Below are positions 50,924 to 59,681 of a stretch of DNA of 64,000 nucleotides, in pieces. Both the position numbers and the translations under genes were made by a program. Position 1 is the first letter of the stretch. Every line of letters begins with the position of its first letter. Source of the DNA: Bacillota bacterium (GTDB lineage Bacteria; Bacillota; Clostridia; Christensenellales; Aristaeellaceae); contig JAEZIN010000023.1 of assembly GCA_023436585.1 (NCBI GenBank), positions 13,368-77,367 of the forward strand, written 5' to 3'. Below the pieces are notes generated by a model. The model searched no databases and had not been told where the DNA came from. It worked only from the letters and a program-made list of their open reading frames with translations.

Positions 50924-52111
50924 TTGGAGTTTTTTTTCGACTATTTTGACCGGGGCATCGACCGAAGGGGCACCCGGAGCGAAAAATGGGACTTTGCCCT
51001 GACGGAGGGCGAAGCGGCGGACCTGCTGCCCATGTGGGTGGCGGATATGGACTTTGAAAGCCCGCCTGGCGTGCAAAAGGCGATCCTGCAAAGGGCCATG
51101 CACGGAACATACGGCTATACCGGGGTATCGGACGATGATCATCAGGCGGTGCTTGACTTCTGGCGCCGGCGCCATCACCTGTCCCTGGAAATGGACCAGG
51201 TAATGATGCTGCCCTGCGTGGTGACGGGATTGAAGGCATGCATCCAGTCTTTCACCCAGCCAGGGGACGGTGTGATCATACAGCCCCCGGTGTACGGGCC
51301 TTTCATTTCCTCCGTTACCCTCAATGGCCGGACCGTGGTGGAAAATCCCCTGGTGCAGGACAAAAACGGCCAATGGCGGATGAATCTTTCGCAGTTGGAG
51401 GAACAGCTTCAAGCAGGGGCAAAAATGATGCTCCTGTGCAGCCCCCACAATCCGGTATCCAGGGTGTGGACCGGGGAGGAGCTGCAAGCGCTGTTTGCCC
51501 TGCTGCACAAGTACCGTACGCCCCTTGTGTGCGATGAGATACACGCCGATTTTTATTTTGCGCCACACGCCTTTGTGCCCGCTTTGTCTTTGACGGGCGA
51601 TAATCCCAATGCCAAGGTGGTGACGCTGGCGGCGGCCAGCAAGACGTTCAACCTGGCGGGCCTTCAGCAGGCAGCGCTGTTCACAAGACATGTTGAAATG
51701 CGGCAGAAGATTGAAAAAACGCTGCTTGCCTGCGGCGTAAAGTGCGGGAACATTTTCGCGCTGGAGGCCACCCGGGCCGCCTATGAAACCGGGGACGCCT
51801 GGCTGGACGGATTGATCGCCTACCTGGACGCCGGCCGGAAGCTGCTGGCCGGGCTGCTTGCGGAGGAGCTGCCCCGTGTGAGGCTTTCGCCCGTGGAGGG
51901 CACGTATCTGGCTTGGCTTGATTTGCGGGAGTACGGTATAAGCAATGAGGAGATCATGCGGCGTACCCAAAAAATCGGGCTTGCGCTGACGGACGGCGCG
52001 TTTTTTGGCAAGCAGGCCGGGGAGGGCTTCATGCGCCTGAACTTTGGCTGCCCCCACAAACATATTACAGAAGCGGTAGCCCGCCTGAAGCGGGCATTGG
52101 AAGGAGTATGA
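50924..52111 (+). CDS. patB: PLP-dependent aminotransferase, MalY/PatB (cystathionine beta-lyase) family
   Basis: 395 residues. Typical MalY/PatB start (FDYFDRGIDRRGTRSEKWDF, MWVADMDF), GYTGVSDD, and the PLP Lys in AASKTFNLAGLQQA. Cleaves cystathionine or cysteine to pyruvate, ammonia and a thiol; some members act as regulators. It starts with TTG at 50924, seven bases after AGGAGG; no ATG fits. The PepV gene starts three bases after its stop. Confidence 0.92.
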   Translation: MEFFFDYFDRGIDRRGTRSEKWDFALTEGEAADLLPMWVADMDFESPPGVQKAILQRAMHGTYGYTGVSDDDHQAVLDFWRRRHHLSLEMDQVMMLPCVVTGLKACIQSFTQPGDGVIIQPPVYGPFISSVTLNGRTVVENPLVQDKNGQWRMNLSQLEEQLQAGAKMMLLCSPHNPVSRVWTGEELQALFALLHKYRTPLVCDEIHADFYFAPHAFVPALSLTGDNPNAKVVTLAAASKTFNLAGLQQAALFTRHVEMRQKIEKTLLACGVKCGNIFALEATRAAYETGDAWLDGLIAYLDAGRKLLAGLLAEELPRVRLSPVEGTYLAWLDLREYGISNEEIMRRTQKIGLALTDGAFFGKQAGEGFMRLNFGCPHKHITEAVARLKRALEGV

Positions 52112-52114
52112 AAC

Positions 52115-53491
52115 ATGGATTACACGAAGATTGACCAAATCGTAGAATCGCTTCGGGAGCCGCTCATTCAAACGCTGCAAAAATGGGTTCGCATCAACAG
52201 CGTCAAGGGAGAGCCCGCTGAAAAAGCGCCCTTTGGCCAAGCCGTGCGGCATATGCTGGATGTGGCGCTGAGCGATTGCAAGGAACTGGGCTTTGAGGTG
52301 CGGGACATCGACGGCTATGCCGGCGACGCGCAGATGGGCCAGGGGGAGGATGTGCTGGGCATACTGGCGCACCTGGATATCGTGCCGGCCGGGGACGGCT
52401 GGAAGACGGACCCCTTTGGCGCGGACCTGATCGACGGCCGCATCTTAGGCCGCGGCACCAATGACGACAAGGGCCCGGCGGTGGCCGCGCTGTTCGCCAT
52501 GAAAGCCGTGCAGATGGCCGGCGTCAAGCTCAACAAGCGTGTGCGGCTGATATTGGGCTGCGACGAGGAATCCGGCATGGAGGACATGAAGTATTACCAA
52601 GCCCATGCCGATATGCCAAGCACAGGCTTCAGCCCTGACGCCTGCTTCCCCGTGATCAATACGGAAAAGGGCTTGTATCACCTTGTTTTGAAAGGCCCTG
52701 CCGCCAAGGACGGGCTGAAGGTGAAGCGCATTGAGGCCGGGCAGCGGCCCAACGTGATCCCCGGCCTGGCCGAGGCCTATGTTTCCGGGGACCATGACAC
52801 GGTGCGCAGGGTGGAGGAGTTCTCCAAATCCGCCGGATATCCCGTATCGGCGGAGAAGCTGCCCGATGGGCTTGTGAAGATTTCCGCCCAGGGCGTCGCC
52901 GGCCATGCCGCCATGCCGGAGATGGCGAAAAACGCCATCGGCAGGCTTTTAAAGGCACTGGAGCACCTTGGGGTACAGGGCCCGCTTCTGCGCCTGGCCC
53001 AGGTGATCGGCCTGGAGTATGACGGGACGAGCCTGAACATTGCCGTCAGCGACAAGTTATCCGGCGCGCTGACACTGAACATTGGCATTTTGAAGGCGGA
53101 TGAGCAGGGCGTGGAAGCCACCATCGACATCCGTTACCCGGTGATGGCCAGCCCTGAGGCGATATTGAGCTCCATCAAGGCTGCCATTGCTTCCGCCGGG
53201 CTCACCGTGTCCGAGTCCGCTTTCAAAAAGCCCCACCATGTGCCGGAAAGCAGCGTTCTGGTGCAGTCCCTGCTGGATGCTTATCATGAGGTCACGGGCC
53301 GGGAAAGGCAGGCCATCGCCATCGGCGGCGGCACGTATGCCCGCTGCCTGAAGGAGGGCGTGGCCTTTGGCTCCCTCTTCCCGGAGGATGAGGAGCTGGC
53401 CCACCAGGCAGGGGAATACATGACCATAGATGGGTTGATGGCCAATGTGAAGATATTTACCCGGGCAATTGTGAAGCTGGCCGGGGAATGA
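52115..53491 (+). CDS. pepV: Dipeptidase PepV (M20 family)
   Basis: 458 residues. Zinc-dependent cytosolic dipeptidase. Metal-site motifs: GILAHLDIVPAGDGW (His and the catalytic Asp), GRGTNDDKGP (bridging Asp), LGCDEESGMED (catalytic Glu) and a late His in SLFPEDEELAHQAGEY. The lid domain has GVAGHAAMPEMAKN. It starts directly after patB, suggesting joint amino acid and peptide catabolism; AAGGAG lies at the end of patB. Confidence 0.95.
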   Translation: MDYTKIDQIVESLREPLIQTLQKWVRINSVKGEPAEKAPFGQAVRHMLDVALSDCKELGFEVRDIDGYAGDAQMGQGEDVLGILAHLDIVPAGDGWKTDPFGADLIDGRILGRGTNDDKGPAVAALFAMKAVQMAGVKLNKRVRLILGCDEESGMEDMKYYQAHADMPSTGFSPDACFPVINTEKGLYHLVLKGPAAKDGLKVKRIEAGQRPNVIPGLAEAYVSGDHDTVRRVEEFSKSAGYPVSAEKLPDGLVKISAQGVAGHAAMPEMAKNAIGRLLKALEHLGVQGPLLRLAQVIGLEYDGTSLNIAVSDKLSGALTLNIGILKADEQGVEATIDIRYPVMASPEAILSSIKAAIASAGLTVSESAFKKPHHVPESSVLVQSLLDAYHEVTGRERQAIAIGGGTYARCLKEGVAFGSLFPEDEELAHQAGEYMTIDGLMANVKIFTRAIVKLAGE

Positions 53492-53497
53492 AAAATG

Positions 53498-53523
53498 CGG
53501 GGGAGCCCAAGCGGGTTCCCCCG
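53498..53523 (+). promoter_or_regulatory. Hairpin between pepV and the ATPase gene
   Basis: An 11-bp stem with one G-U pair (53498-53508 with 53513-53523) around a 4-base loop. There is no U-run, so it is more likely an mRNA-stabilising or partial-attenuation structure than a terminator. Confidence 0.4.
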
Positions 53524-53574
53524 AACGCTATTGCATGGTTTGGGCATGGGACTTTCTATAAAAGGGGGCGGCGC

Positions 53575-54390
53575 ATGATTTCCCTAAGATCCCTGTCGGT
53601 GGAAGGAGAGCTCGGCGCATACCCCTTTCACTGTCCCCAGGTGATGTCCCTGGGCAAAAAGGATTTCACAGCGTCGGTGACACTGCTGGTGGGGGAGAAC
53701 GGCACAGGAAAGTCTACACTGCTGGAGGCTTTGGCCAGAAAGCTTTCCCTGCCCGCCATCGGCTGGGAGGACGCTTCCAGGGATGCGACGCTTCAGGGGC
53801 TGGACCCGCTTTGCGACGCCATGCGGCTGGTCTTCGGCATTAAATCCAGAAAAGGCTTTTTCCTTCGGGCGGAGGATTTCTTTAATTTTGTCAAGCGTGT
53901 CGCCATTTTGCAGGAGGATATGGCCCAGGAACTGCACAGGGTGGATGAAGAAAACATACACCGGAGCGCCTTTGCCAAGGGGCAGGCAAGGATGGCCTAC
54001 GCATCCTCCCTTTCGGCTTTGAACAGCCGCTACGGCAGTGAACCGGATGGCATGTCCCACGGGGAAAGCTTTCTTGCCCTTTTCAAACAGCGAATCAGGC
54101 CTGGCGGAATCTATCTGCTGGACGAGCCGGAAGCGGCTTTGTCGCCCATGCGCCAGTTGGCCCTGGTTTCCCTTCTTATGGAGAGGGAGGCGGACAGCCA
54201 ATTCCTCATCGCCACCCATTCCCCCATCCTGATGGCCTATCCCGGCGCGGATATCTGGTGCTTTGATCAGACGCCGGTGTCTTCCGTTCGGTATGAAGAA
54301 TTGAGCCATGTACAGCTGATGAGGGATTTTCTGGCCCATCCCCGGCAGTACATGGAAAGGCTGCGCCGGGAAAAGGAAGACGGAGGCTGA
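53575..54390 (+). CDS. AAA-family (RecF/ABC-like) ATPase
   Basis: 271 residues. Walker A GENGTGKST at about residue 40, signature-like SHGES at about 190, Walker B with GGIYLLDEPEAALS at about 210, and a H-loop (ATHSP) near 237. This is the AAA_21/SMC-like pattern found in solitary ATPases and in OLD-type systems, but there is no adjacent nuclease or toxin. ATG 53575 has AAAGGGGG ahead; an ATG at 53488 overlapping pepV is possible. Function unknown. Confidence 0.8.
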   Translation: MISLRSLSVEGELGAYPFHCPQVMSLGKKDFTASVTLLVGENGTGKSTLLEALARKLSLPAIGWEDASRDATLQGLDPLCDAMRLVFGIKSRKGFFLRAEDFFNFVKRVAILQEDMAQELHRVDEENIHRSAFAKGQARMAYASSLSALNSRYGSEPDGMSHGESFLALFKQRIRPGGIYLLDEPEAALSPMRQLALVSLLMEREADSQFLIATHSPILMAYPGADIWCFDQTPVSSVRYEELSHVQLMRDFLAHPRQYMERLRREKEDGG

Positions 54391-54420
54391 AGGCCGCGCA
54401 GTTTTCGATATAAAAATGCG

Positions 54421-54449
54421 TTGCGTCTTTTTTGATTGTTCATTATAAT
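54421..54449 (+). promoter_or_regulatory. Promoter upstream of the repeat block and the DUF5711 gene
   Basis: TTGCGT (54421-54426), exactly 17 bases, TATAAT (54444-54449). The next gene begins 520 bases later, so the transcript would include the whole repeat block as leader. Confidence 0.6.
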
Positions 54450-54534
54450 GAAAAAGTAACGATAAAAGCTATTAAATTGCCTGTTGCTTACCTGAGAGTA
54501 CTTCTGGGGCGTAACGGGTTCCGCAGCACGGCGG

Positions 54535-54771
54535 CCCCCAGTGGGGGGAATAAGCCGGGCGGAGGAAGCGAGCGAAACGAGCAGCGCGAGCGGCAGCGAA
54601 GCGATGCGACGATTGAGCCGCCGGGGTTGCCAAAGCCCTTCATTTGAAATCGTATCGACCGGCTTTGCTGGTGCCGTAACCCTGCCCCCGCCAGTGGCGG
54701 GAATGGGCGGGGTGGAGGCGGGAAGCGAAACGAGCCATGTGAGCGGTAGCGAAGCAGGGCGAAGATTGAGC
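54535..54771 (+). repeat. Interspersed repeat, two copies
   Basis: Copies at 54535-54619 and 54688-54771 share CCAGTGG-GGG, GGGCGGAG/GGGTGGAG, GCGAAACGAGC, GAGCGG and GATTGAGC with the copies read on the minus strand at 33168-33540. The second ends in CCGGACCG, as does one end of the other cluster. No gene is present in 54450-54968. Confidence 0.7.
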
Positions 54772-54856
54772 TTCCGGACCGGGCGGGCGCTTGCGTAGCA
54801 AGCTTTCCTTACACTTTTTGCCGACCGCGAACGAAGTGAGCAGGCAAAATGTGTGA

Positions 54857-54886
54857 ACTCGAGAAAATGACAATGTCATTTTCTCG
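54857..54886. repeat. Perfect palindrome with AAT loop
   Basis: A 13-bp stem (TCGAGAAAATGAC with its complement) around the loop AAT. The left arm recurs at 6124-6137, followed by a partial right arm, and in part at 6709-6717. Confidence 0.6.
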
Positions 54887-54968
54887 AAAGCGTGTAGCAT
54901 GAAATAAGCGGGCCGCATCGTTGCATAAGGGAGGATGCCCCGCCTTACCGAAGGAGTTCCTAACGTTT

Positions 54969-56090
54969 ATGATGCAAAGACGGCAGTCGGACAATACCAG
55001 AAAAAGACGGTGGGTGATCCTGGTCATCCTGATTTTGGTGATTGTTCTTGCTGTTGTAATCATCAACGCCTTCAGCCGCATAGGCCAGCGCTCCGAGGCA
55101 TCCGCCGTCCGCCTGCCTTGCCTAGCCGGACAGAATGTGACGCCATTCGGGGAAAATGTGCTGTACTATGACGGTGTGTCCATCTTCTGCATTACAACAT
55201 CCGGCTCTGTGCGCTGGAACTATACCATTGGCGCCAACGCCAGATTTTCCGCCAGCGACAATTCTGTTGTCGCCTGGGTCGGGAGCCAGATGTACATCCT
55301 GGACCAGAACGGACGCCCGACCTTCAATGACAACCTGGGCCAGCAGGTGCAGTTTGCCCGCGTTGGAAAAAAATTCGCCGCCGCAATCATCGGGGACGAT
55401 GCGGAGCCCAGGCTGCTGATCCGCGATTTGAACGGAGCGCCTGTGGATGAGGAGGCCGATGCCTTTACCGGCCGCACGATGCTGGATGTGGGCTTTTATG
55501 GGGAGGACGGGCAGTATATTTGGACGCTGTCGCTGGATGTTTTCGGCACAGTGGCCAATACGGTGCTCAACACCTTTGAGGTGGGGCAGATGAACACCGG
55601 GGAGATCTCCCTGGGAGAAGCCATTGCCTACAAGGTGCTGTATGATGCCCAGAAGCTTCGTGTAATGACCACCATGCAGCTGCGCACCTTCAATTACCGG
55701 AGTGTGGAGGAAGCGAATGCCACTGTACTTGTATTCGGCTGGAAGCTGATCGCCAGCGATACGCCTGACAAGGGTGCCTCCATGATACTGCTTGCGCCCA
55801 ACAACCAGACCAACAGCCAGTATGAAATCAGGGAAATCAGGCTACTCAGCGGCAATGCCGACAGGCGCTATACGCTGCCGTCATCCTGCGTGGGGGCTGC
55901 CATTTACAATAAGGCGGTGTATGCCTTCTCTTCGGACTATATCTACCGTACGGACATGGGTGCCCAGCGGTTTTCCGCGTTGAACCGGCCGGCGGACATG
56001 GATGCGCCTACGGAATTTCTTGGCATGACAACTGGAGGCTGGGCGCTGCTGGCCAGCGGGGATACGGTATATGCCGTCAACCTGCCTTAG
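54969..56090 (+). CDS. DUF5711 family membrane-anchored beta-propeller protein
   Basis: 373 residues: basic cytoplasmic N-terminus (MMQRRQSDNTRKRRW), one membrane helix (about 16-36), then an outer region with repeating WD/PQQ-like strands (SGSVRWNYTIGAN, DQNGRPTFNDN, TDMGAQRFSALN) of the DUF5711 type. Function unknown; likely a scaffold at the outer membrane face. AAGGAG is 12 bases before the ATG at 54969. It is followed 31 bases later by a CvpA-family protein, a pairing often seen in Clostridia. Confidence 0.8.
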   Translation: MMQRRQSDNTRKRRWVILVILILVIVLAVVIINAFSRIGQRSEASAVRLPCLAGQNVTPFGENVLYYDGVSIFCITTSGSVRWNYTIGANARFSASDNSVVAWVGSQMYILDQNGRPTFNDNLGQQVQFARVGKKFAAAIIGDDAEPRLLIRDLNGAPVDEEADAFTGRTMLDVGFYGEDGQYIWTLSLDVFGTVANTVLNTFEVGQMNTGEISLGEAIAYKVLYDAQKLRVMTTMQLRTFNYRSVEEANATVLVFGWKLIASDTPDKGASMILLAPNNQTNSQYEIREIRLLSGNADRRYTLPSSCVGAAIYNKAVYAFSSDYIYRTDMGAQRFSALNRPADMDAPTEFLGMTTGGWALLASGDTVYAVNLP

Positions 56091-56121
56091 CTAAAGGGGA
56101 GGGACGGAAGGAGGAATCCCA

Positions 56122-56829
56122 ATGAACGTGGTGGACTACGCAATACTGGCTATTATCGCCCTGAGCATTTTGTGGGGCTTCTACCGGGGCTTTATACAGT
56201 CGGTGCTCAGCATGGGCGCCGTATTGCTGGCTTTGGTCGGCTCCTTTTTGATATACCCTCAAATAGCCAACCTGATCCAAAACAATCAGGACCTCGCCAG
56301 GTCATTGATCCATTATACGGACGCCTCCTCCCGGCTGGGGAACCTGGAACTATCCGTGGCCCAGGTGGGCACGCTGACATCGGATGCCATCAGCACCATC
56401 ATGCAGAATATCCAATTGCCCGCGCCTATCAACACCATACTGCAGTACAATTTGGAGCACCAGGTTTTTTCCAAGGCGGGCATCAGCACCGTGGCCGAGT
56501 ATGTGAACCATACCATTGTGGCGGTGTCCATCAACATCCTGTGCTTTTTCCTGTGCTTCCTGGCGCTGTATGTGGTTTTGTCCATCCTCATCAACATGCT
56601 GCGGTGCGTGTTCCGTTTTCCGCTGTTAAAGCAGCTTGACTGGCTGGCCGGCGGCGTATTCGGAGCGCTGCGCGGTGTGGTGTTCTGCTATGCGCTGTTC
56701 GCGCTGGTGCCGCTATTGATGACCGTGGTGCCCTTCGAGCAGTTCAGTGAGCTGATAGATCAAAGCATGCTGGCAAATGTATTCAACAACGGCGACCTCA
56801 TCATGTCCATCATCAACAGACGATTTTGA
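56122..56829 (+). CDS. CvpA family membrane protein
   Basis: 235 residues with four membrane helices and the CvpA pattern: VDYAILAIIALSILWGFYRGFIQSVLS near the start and a late GGVFGALRGVVFCYALF. CvpA proteins are linked to colicin V production, envelope stability and, in part of the family, to a serine-protease fusion, but their activity is unknown. AAGGAGG precedes the ATG by seven bases. Last gene before a strong terminator. Confidence 0.85.
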   Translation: MNVVDYAILAIIALSILWGFYRGFIQSVLSMGAVLLALVGSFLIYPQIANLIQNNQDLARSLIHYTDASSRLGNLELSVAQVGTLTSDAISTIMQNIQLPAPINTILQYNLEHQVFSKAGISTVAEYVNHTIVAVSINILCFFLCFLALYVVLSILINMLRCVFRFPLLKQLDWLAGGVFGALRGVVFCYALFALVPLLMTVVPFEQFSELIDQSMLANVFNNGDLIMSIINRRF

Positions 56830-56840
56830 CCGCACGACAT

Positions 56841-56877
56841 CCGCCCTGCCGAAAATAACGGCAGGGCGGTTTTGTTT
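56841..56877 (+). terminator. Terminator after the CvpA gene
   Basis: A perfect 11-bp GC-rich stem (56841-56851 with 56859-56869) followed by TTTTGTTTG. Confidence 0.9.
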
Positions 56878-56923
56878 GTCATTCTTGCCTGAAACGTGAT
56901 TTTTCAAAACCGGGTTCCTGCCG

Positions 56924-56952
56924 TTGTACTTGCGGTATGTATCTGATATAAT
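56924..56952 (+). promoter_or_regulatory. Promoter of the mrnC-thyX-rlmB-sigH operon
   Basis: TTGTAC (56924-56929), exactly 17 bases, TATAAT (56947-56952), about 30 bases before mrnC. Confidence 0.85.
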
Positions 56953-56982
56953 GAAGCCACCTATGCACAGGAGGCGAAGGGA

Positions 56983-57393
56983 TTGCTGGAGGCGCAGGAA
57001 ACCGGCTTGGAACTTGATGCTGCGCAGCTCAGTCCGCTGCAGCTGGCCTATATCGGAGACACCGTTTGGGACCTTCTGGTACGCACCAGCCTTCTTCATA
57101 CGGGGAAGAATCTTCACAACATGCATTGCGCTGCCGTGAAAAGGGTGAACGCCAAGGCTCAGGCCCAGGCGCTTTCAAACCTTGCGGACAAGCTTACCGG
57201 GGAAGAGGCGGACTTGGTGCGCAGGGGCCGCAACGCCCATCCCCGTCACGGTGCGCCAAAGAACCAGGACCCCGCGGCCTACAGCCAGGCCACAGGCCTG
57301 GAAACGCTGATCGGTTATCTGTATCTCACCGGGCGCCATGACAGGCTGCGGGAGCTGTATGTCATGGCCCAGCAGGAAGAAGCCATTTCGTAA
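56983..57393 (+). CDS. mrnC: Mini-ribonuclease III
   Basis: 136 residues: an RNase III catalytic domain without the RNA-binding domain, as in B. subtilis MrnC, which matures 23S rRNA ends. LAYIGDTVWDLLVR carries the first metal-binding acid, and LIGYLYLTG matches the E-x-L-I-G-Y-L-Y-L late motif. Starts with TTG at 56983, eight bases after AGGAGG. First gene of a conserved clostridial operon. Confidence 0.94.
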   Translation: MLEAQETGLELDAAQLSPLQLAYIGDTVWDLLVRTSLLHTGKNLHNMHCAAVKRVNAKAQAQALSNLADKLTGEEADLVRRGRNAHPRHGAPKNQDPAAYSQATGLETLIGYLYLTGRHDRLRELYVMAQQEEAIS

Positions 57394-57414
57394 AATGGCG
57401 CAAGGAGGAAACGC

Positions 57415-58152
57415 ATGGCCCAGTGCCATTTGAAGGTTGCGCTTTTGCGCCATACCGCCGACATGCAGGAGCTTGTGGCGCTTGGGGCGCGTTTGTGCTA
57501 TTCCCGGGCAGATGTGGACACACTGAAAAAGCGCATTGAGGAAAAGGACCAAACGGCGTTCATCCAGCGGCTGATGGACATGGGTCACGATTCGGTGATG
57601 GAGCACGCATCCTTCACCTTCGCGGTGGAGGGGATCAGCCGCGTGTGCCTGGCACAATTGACGCGCCACCGCATCGCCAGTTTCAGCGTGCAAAGCCAGC
57701 GGTATGTATCTTATGCCGGCGGTTTTTCCTACGTTATCCCACCGCGCATTCAGGCGCTGGGGGAGGAGGCCGCGGACGAATACCGGCGTCAGATGGCCGT
57801 GATGCAGGAATGGTATGAAGGCTGGCAGGAAAAGCTGGGCACGGGGGAGCAGGGCAACGAGGATGCCAGGTTCGTGCTGCCCGGCGCGTGCGAAACAAGG
57901 CTGATCATGACCATGAACGTACGGGAGCTTCATCACTTTTTCGCGCTGCGCATGTGCAACCGCGCGCAATGGGAAATACGGGCCATGGCAGCGCAAATGC
58001 ACCGCCTTTGCATGGAAGCGGCGCCTTTGCTTTTTGAAAAGGCGGGACCCGGCTGTTTGCGGGGTGCCTGTCCGGAAGGGGAAAAGACCTGCGGCAAAAT
58101 GGTTGAGATCCGGCGGGATCGGGAAGAGCTTAAAAAATCCTTGCGGGAATAG
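57415..58152 (+). CDS. thyX: FAD-dependent thymidylate synthase
   Basis: 245 residues. Makes dTMP from dUMP with methylene-tetrahydrofolate and FAD/NADPH. The diagnostic RHRx7S motif is exact (Arg84-His85-Arg86 to Ser94), and the RYVSYAGGFSYVIP and ALRMCNRAQWEIR blocks agree. The C-terminus adds a Cys-containing tail (CLRGACPEGEKTCGK) common in clostridial ThyX. AAGGAGG precedes the ATG. It lies between mrnC and rlmB as usual. Confidence 0.96.
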   Translation: MAQCHLKVALLRHTADMQELVALGARLCYSRADVDTLKKRIEEKDQTAFIQRLMDMGHDSVMEHASFTFAVEGISRVCLAQLTRHRIASFSVQSQRYVSYAGGFSYVIPPRIQALGEEAADEYRRQMAVMQEWYEGWQEKLGTGEQGNEDARFVLPGACETRLIMTMNVRELHHFFALRMCNRAQWEIRAMAAQMHRLCMEAAPLLFEKAGPGCLRGACPEGEKTCGKMVEIRRDREELKKSLRE

Positions 58153-58193
58153 GCTGATATGCGCGTGGTTTGATAAATAAGGAGGACCGGTTG

Positions 58194-59654
58194 ATGGCTT
58201 TTTACAAGGACTATACCAAGGACAAGAAGAAGGACCACGCAGCCCAGGGTTCCTGGGATGATGAGGGGTCCCATTACAAATCAGCGGCCAGGGGCGCAAG
58301 CGCGCAGCGGCCGGGCAAGCCCGCAGGCGCACGGCCCGGCAGGCGGCCGGAAGGCGCTCAGGGGGAAAAGCCCGCTTACCGCGCAAGGCCCGACGGCGCG
58401 CAGGGAGAACGGAAGCCGTATGGCCGCCCCGCATCCGGGAGCGTTTTCCGTCCATCCGGGGAGAAGCCCGCTTACCGCGCAAAGCCCGATGGAGCACAAG
58501 GGGAGAGGAAGCCATATGGCCGCCCCGCATCCGGGAGCGTTTTCCGTCCATCCGGGGAAAAGCCCGCTTACCGCGCACGGCCCGATGGCGCGCAGGGAGA
58601 ACGGAAGCCATATGGCCGTCCCGCGGCAAGGAGCGATTCCGGCTATGGCGGGGAAAAGCCTGCTTACCGGGCAAGGCCGCAAAGCGCGGAGGGTGAAAAG
58701 CGCGTCTATGGCCATCCGGCCCCCAGAAGTGATTTCCGCTCCACGGCGGACAGGCCCTTGTACCGGGCGCAGCCCGGACGGGATGGCGGAGAAAAGCGCG
58801 CCTATGGCCGCCCGGCCCCTTCCCGGGAACGGACGGGAGAAGAACCCGCCTACAAGCGGTATGAGCACAAGCCCGCGGTCCCGGTTCCGGCCTTCAAGCC
58901 TGCGGCGGAAGAATCCATCGATCCCATGGAGAACCTGCTTTCCGGCCGCAATCCCATCAGGGAGGCCATCAAAAGCGGCAGGGATATCGAAAAGCTGCTG
59001 GTGGCCAAGGGCGATTTAAGCGGCTCCGCCAGGGAGATCGTCGCCATGGCCAAGGAAGCCCGCATCCCTGTGCAGGAAGTGGAAAGGGTGCGGCTGGACG
59101 AGATCACCAAGAACCACCAGGGCATGCTGGCCTTTGCTTCGGCTTACAAGTACGCTACGGTGGAGGACATGCTGGCGCAGGCGAAGGAAATGGGCGAGGC
59201 CCCCTTCGTGATTCTGCTGGACGGCATCACCGATCCCCACAATCTTGGCGCCGTCATAAGGACGGCGGAGTGTGTGGGCGCCCATGGCGTGATTGTGCCA
59301 GAGCGCCGTTCCGTGGGCCTGACGCCCGCGGCGGTGAAGGCTTCCGCCGGTGCGGTGGAGCATGTGAAGGTCGCCCGGGTGGGGAACCTGACCCGCACGC
59401 TGCAGGACCTGCAAAAGGCCGGGCTATGGATTGCCGCCGCGACCACCGACGGCGAGGATTTTCAAAAGGCAGATCTTTCCGGCCCGCTGGCTCTGGTCAT
59501 CGGTTCGGAGGGCGAAGGCATCAGCCGCCTGGTGCTGGAGCACTGCGACAAAAACGTAGCGCTGCCCATGAAGGGTAAAATCGGCTCCCTGAACGCATCG
59601 GTAGCGGCCGGTATACTGATGTACGCGGTCATGACGTCAAGGAACAAAGGATAA
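58194..59654 (+). CDS. rlmB: 23S rRNA 2'-O-methyltransferase RlmB with a long repetitive N-terminal extension
   Basis: 486 residues. The C-terminal about 245 are a normal RlmB/SpoU methyltransferase: substrate-binding domain (LLSGRNPIREAI), then SPOUT knot motifs with LLDGITDPHNLGAVIRTAE, GSEGEGIS and LPMKGKIGSLNASVAA. It methylates G2251 of 23S rRNA with SAM. The first about 240 residues are a disordered, Arg/Gly/Pro/Lys-rich extension containing 32-residue tandem repeats starting GEKPAYRARPDGAQ. ATG 58194 follows AAGGAGG. The extension probably adds RNA binding. Confidence 0.93.
   Translation: MAFYKDYTKDKKKDHAAQGSWDDEGSHYKSAARGASAQRPGKPAGARPGRRPEGAQGEKPAYRARPDGAQGERKPYGRPASGSVFRPSGEKPAYRAKPDGAQGERKPYGRPASGSVFRPSGEKPAYRARPDGAQGERKPYGRPAARSDSGYGGEKPAYRARPQSAEGEKRVYGHPAPRSDFRSTADRPLYRAQPGRDGGEKRAYGRPAPSRERTGEEPAYKRYEHKPAVPVPAFKPAAEESIDPMENLLSGRNPIREAIKSGRDIEKLLVAKGDLSGSAREIVAMAKEARIPVQEVERVRLDEITKNHQGMLAFASAYKYATVEDMLAQAKEMGEAPFVILLDGITDPHNLGAVIRTAECVGAHGVIVPERRSVGLTPAAVKASAGAVEHVKVARVGNLTRTLQDLQKAGLWIAAATTDGEDFQKADLSGPLALVIGSEGEGISRLVLEHCDKNVALPMKGKIGSLNASVAAGILMYAVMTSRNKG
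58361..58655 (+). repeat. Tandem 96-bp repeat within rlmB
   Basis: Three near-identical units of 96 bp (starting about 58361, 58457 and 58553) with degenerate copies on both sides to about 58860. In-phase length (32 codons) keeps the frame, so copy number can change without breaking the gene. Confidence 0.8.
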
Positions 59655-59681
59655 ATCGCTTTGCAAAGGACTGGGAATGGG

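Noticed and set aside
53575..54390. OLD-type or other ATPase-based defence system
   Set aside because: Only the ATPase is present; no nuclease, helicase, toxin or reverse transcriptase gene is adjacent.
58281..58868. Minus-strand frame with repeats opposite rlmB
   Set aside because: Antisense of the 96-bp tandem repeat; no start signal.
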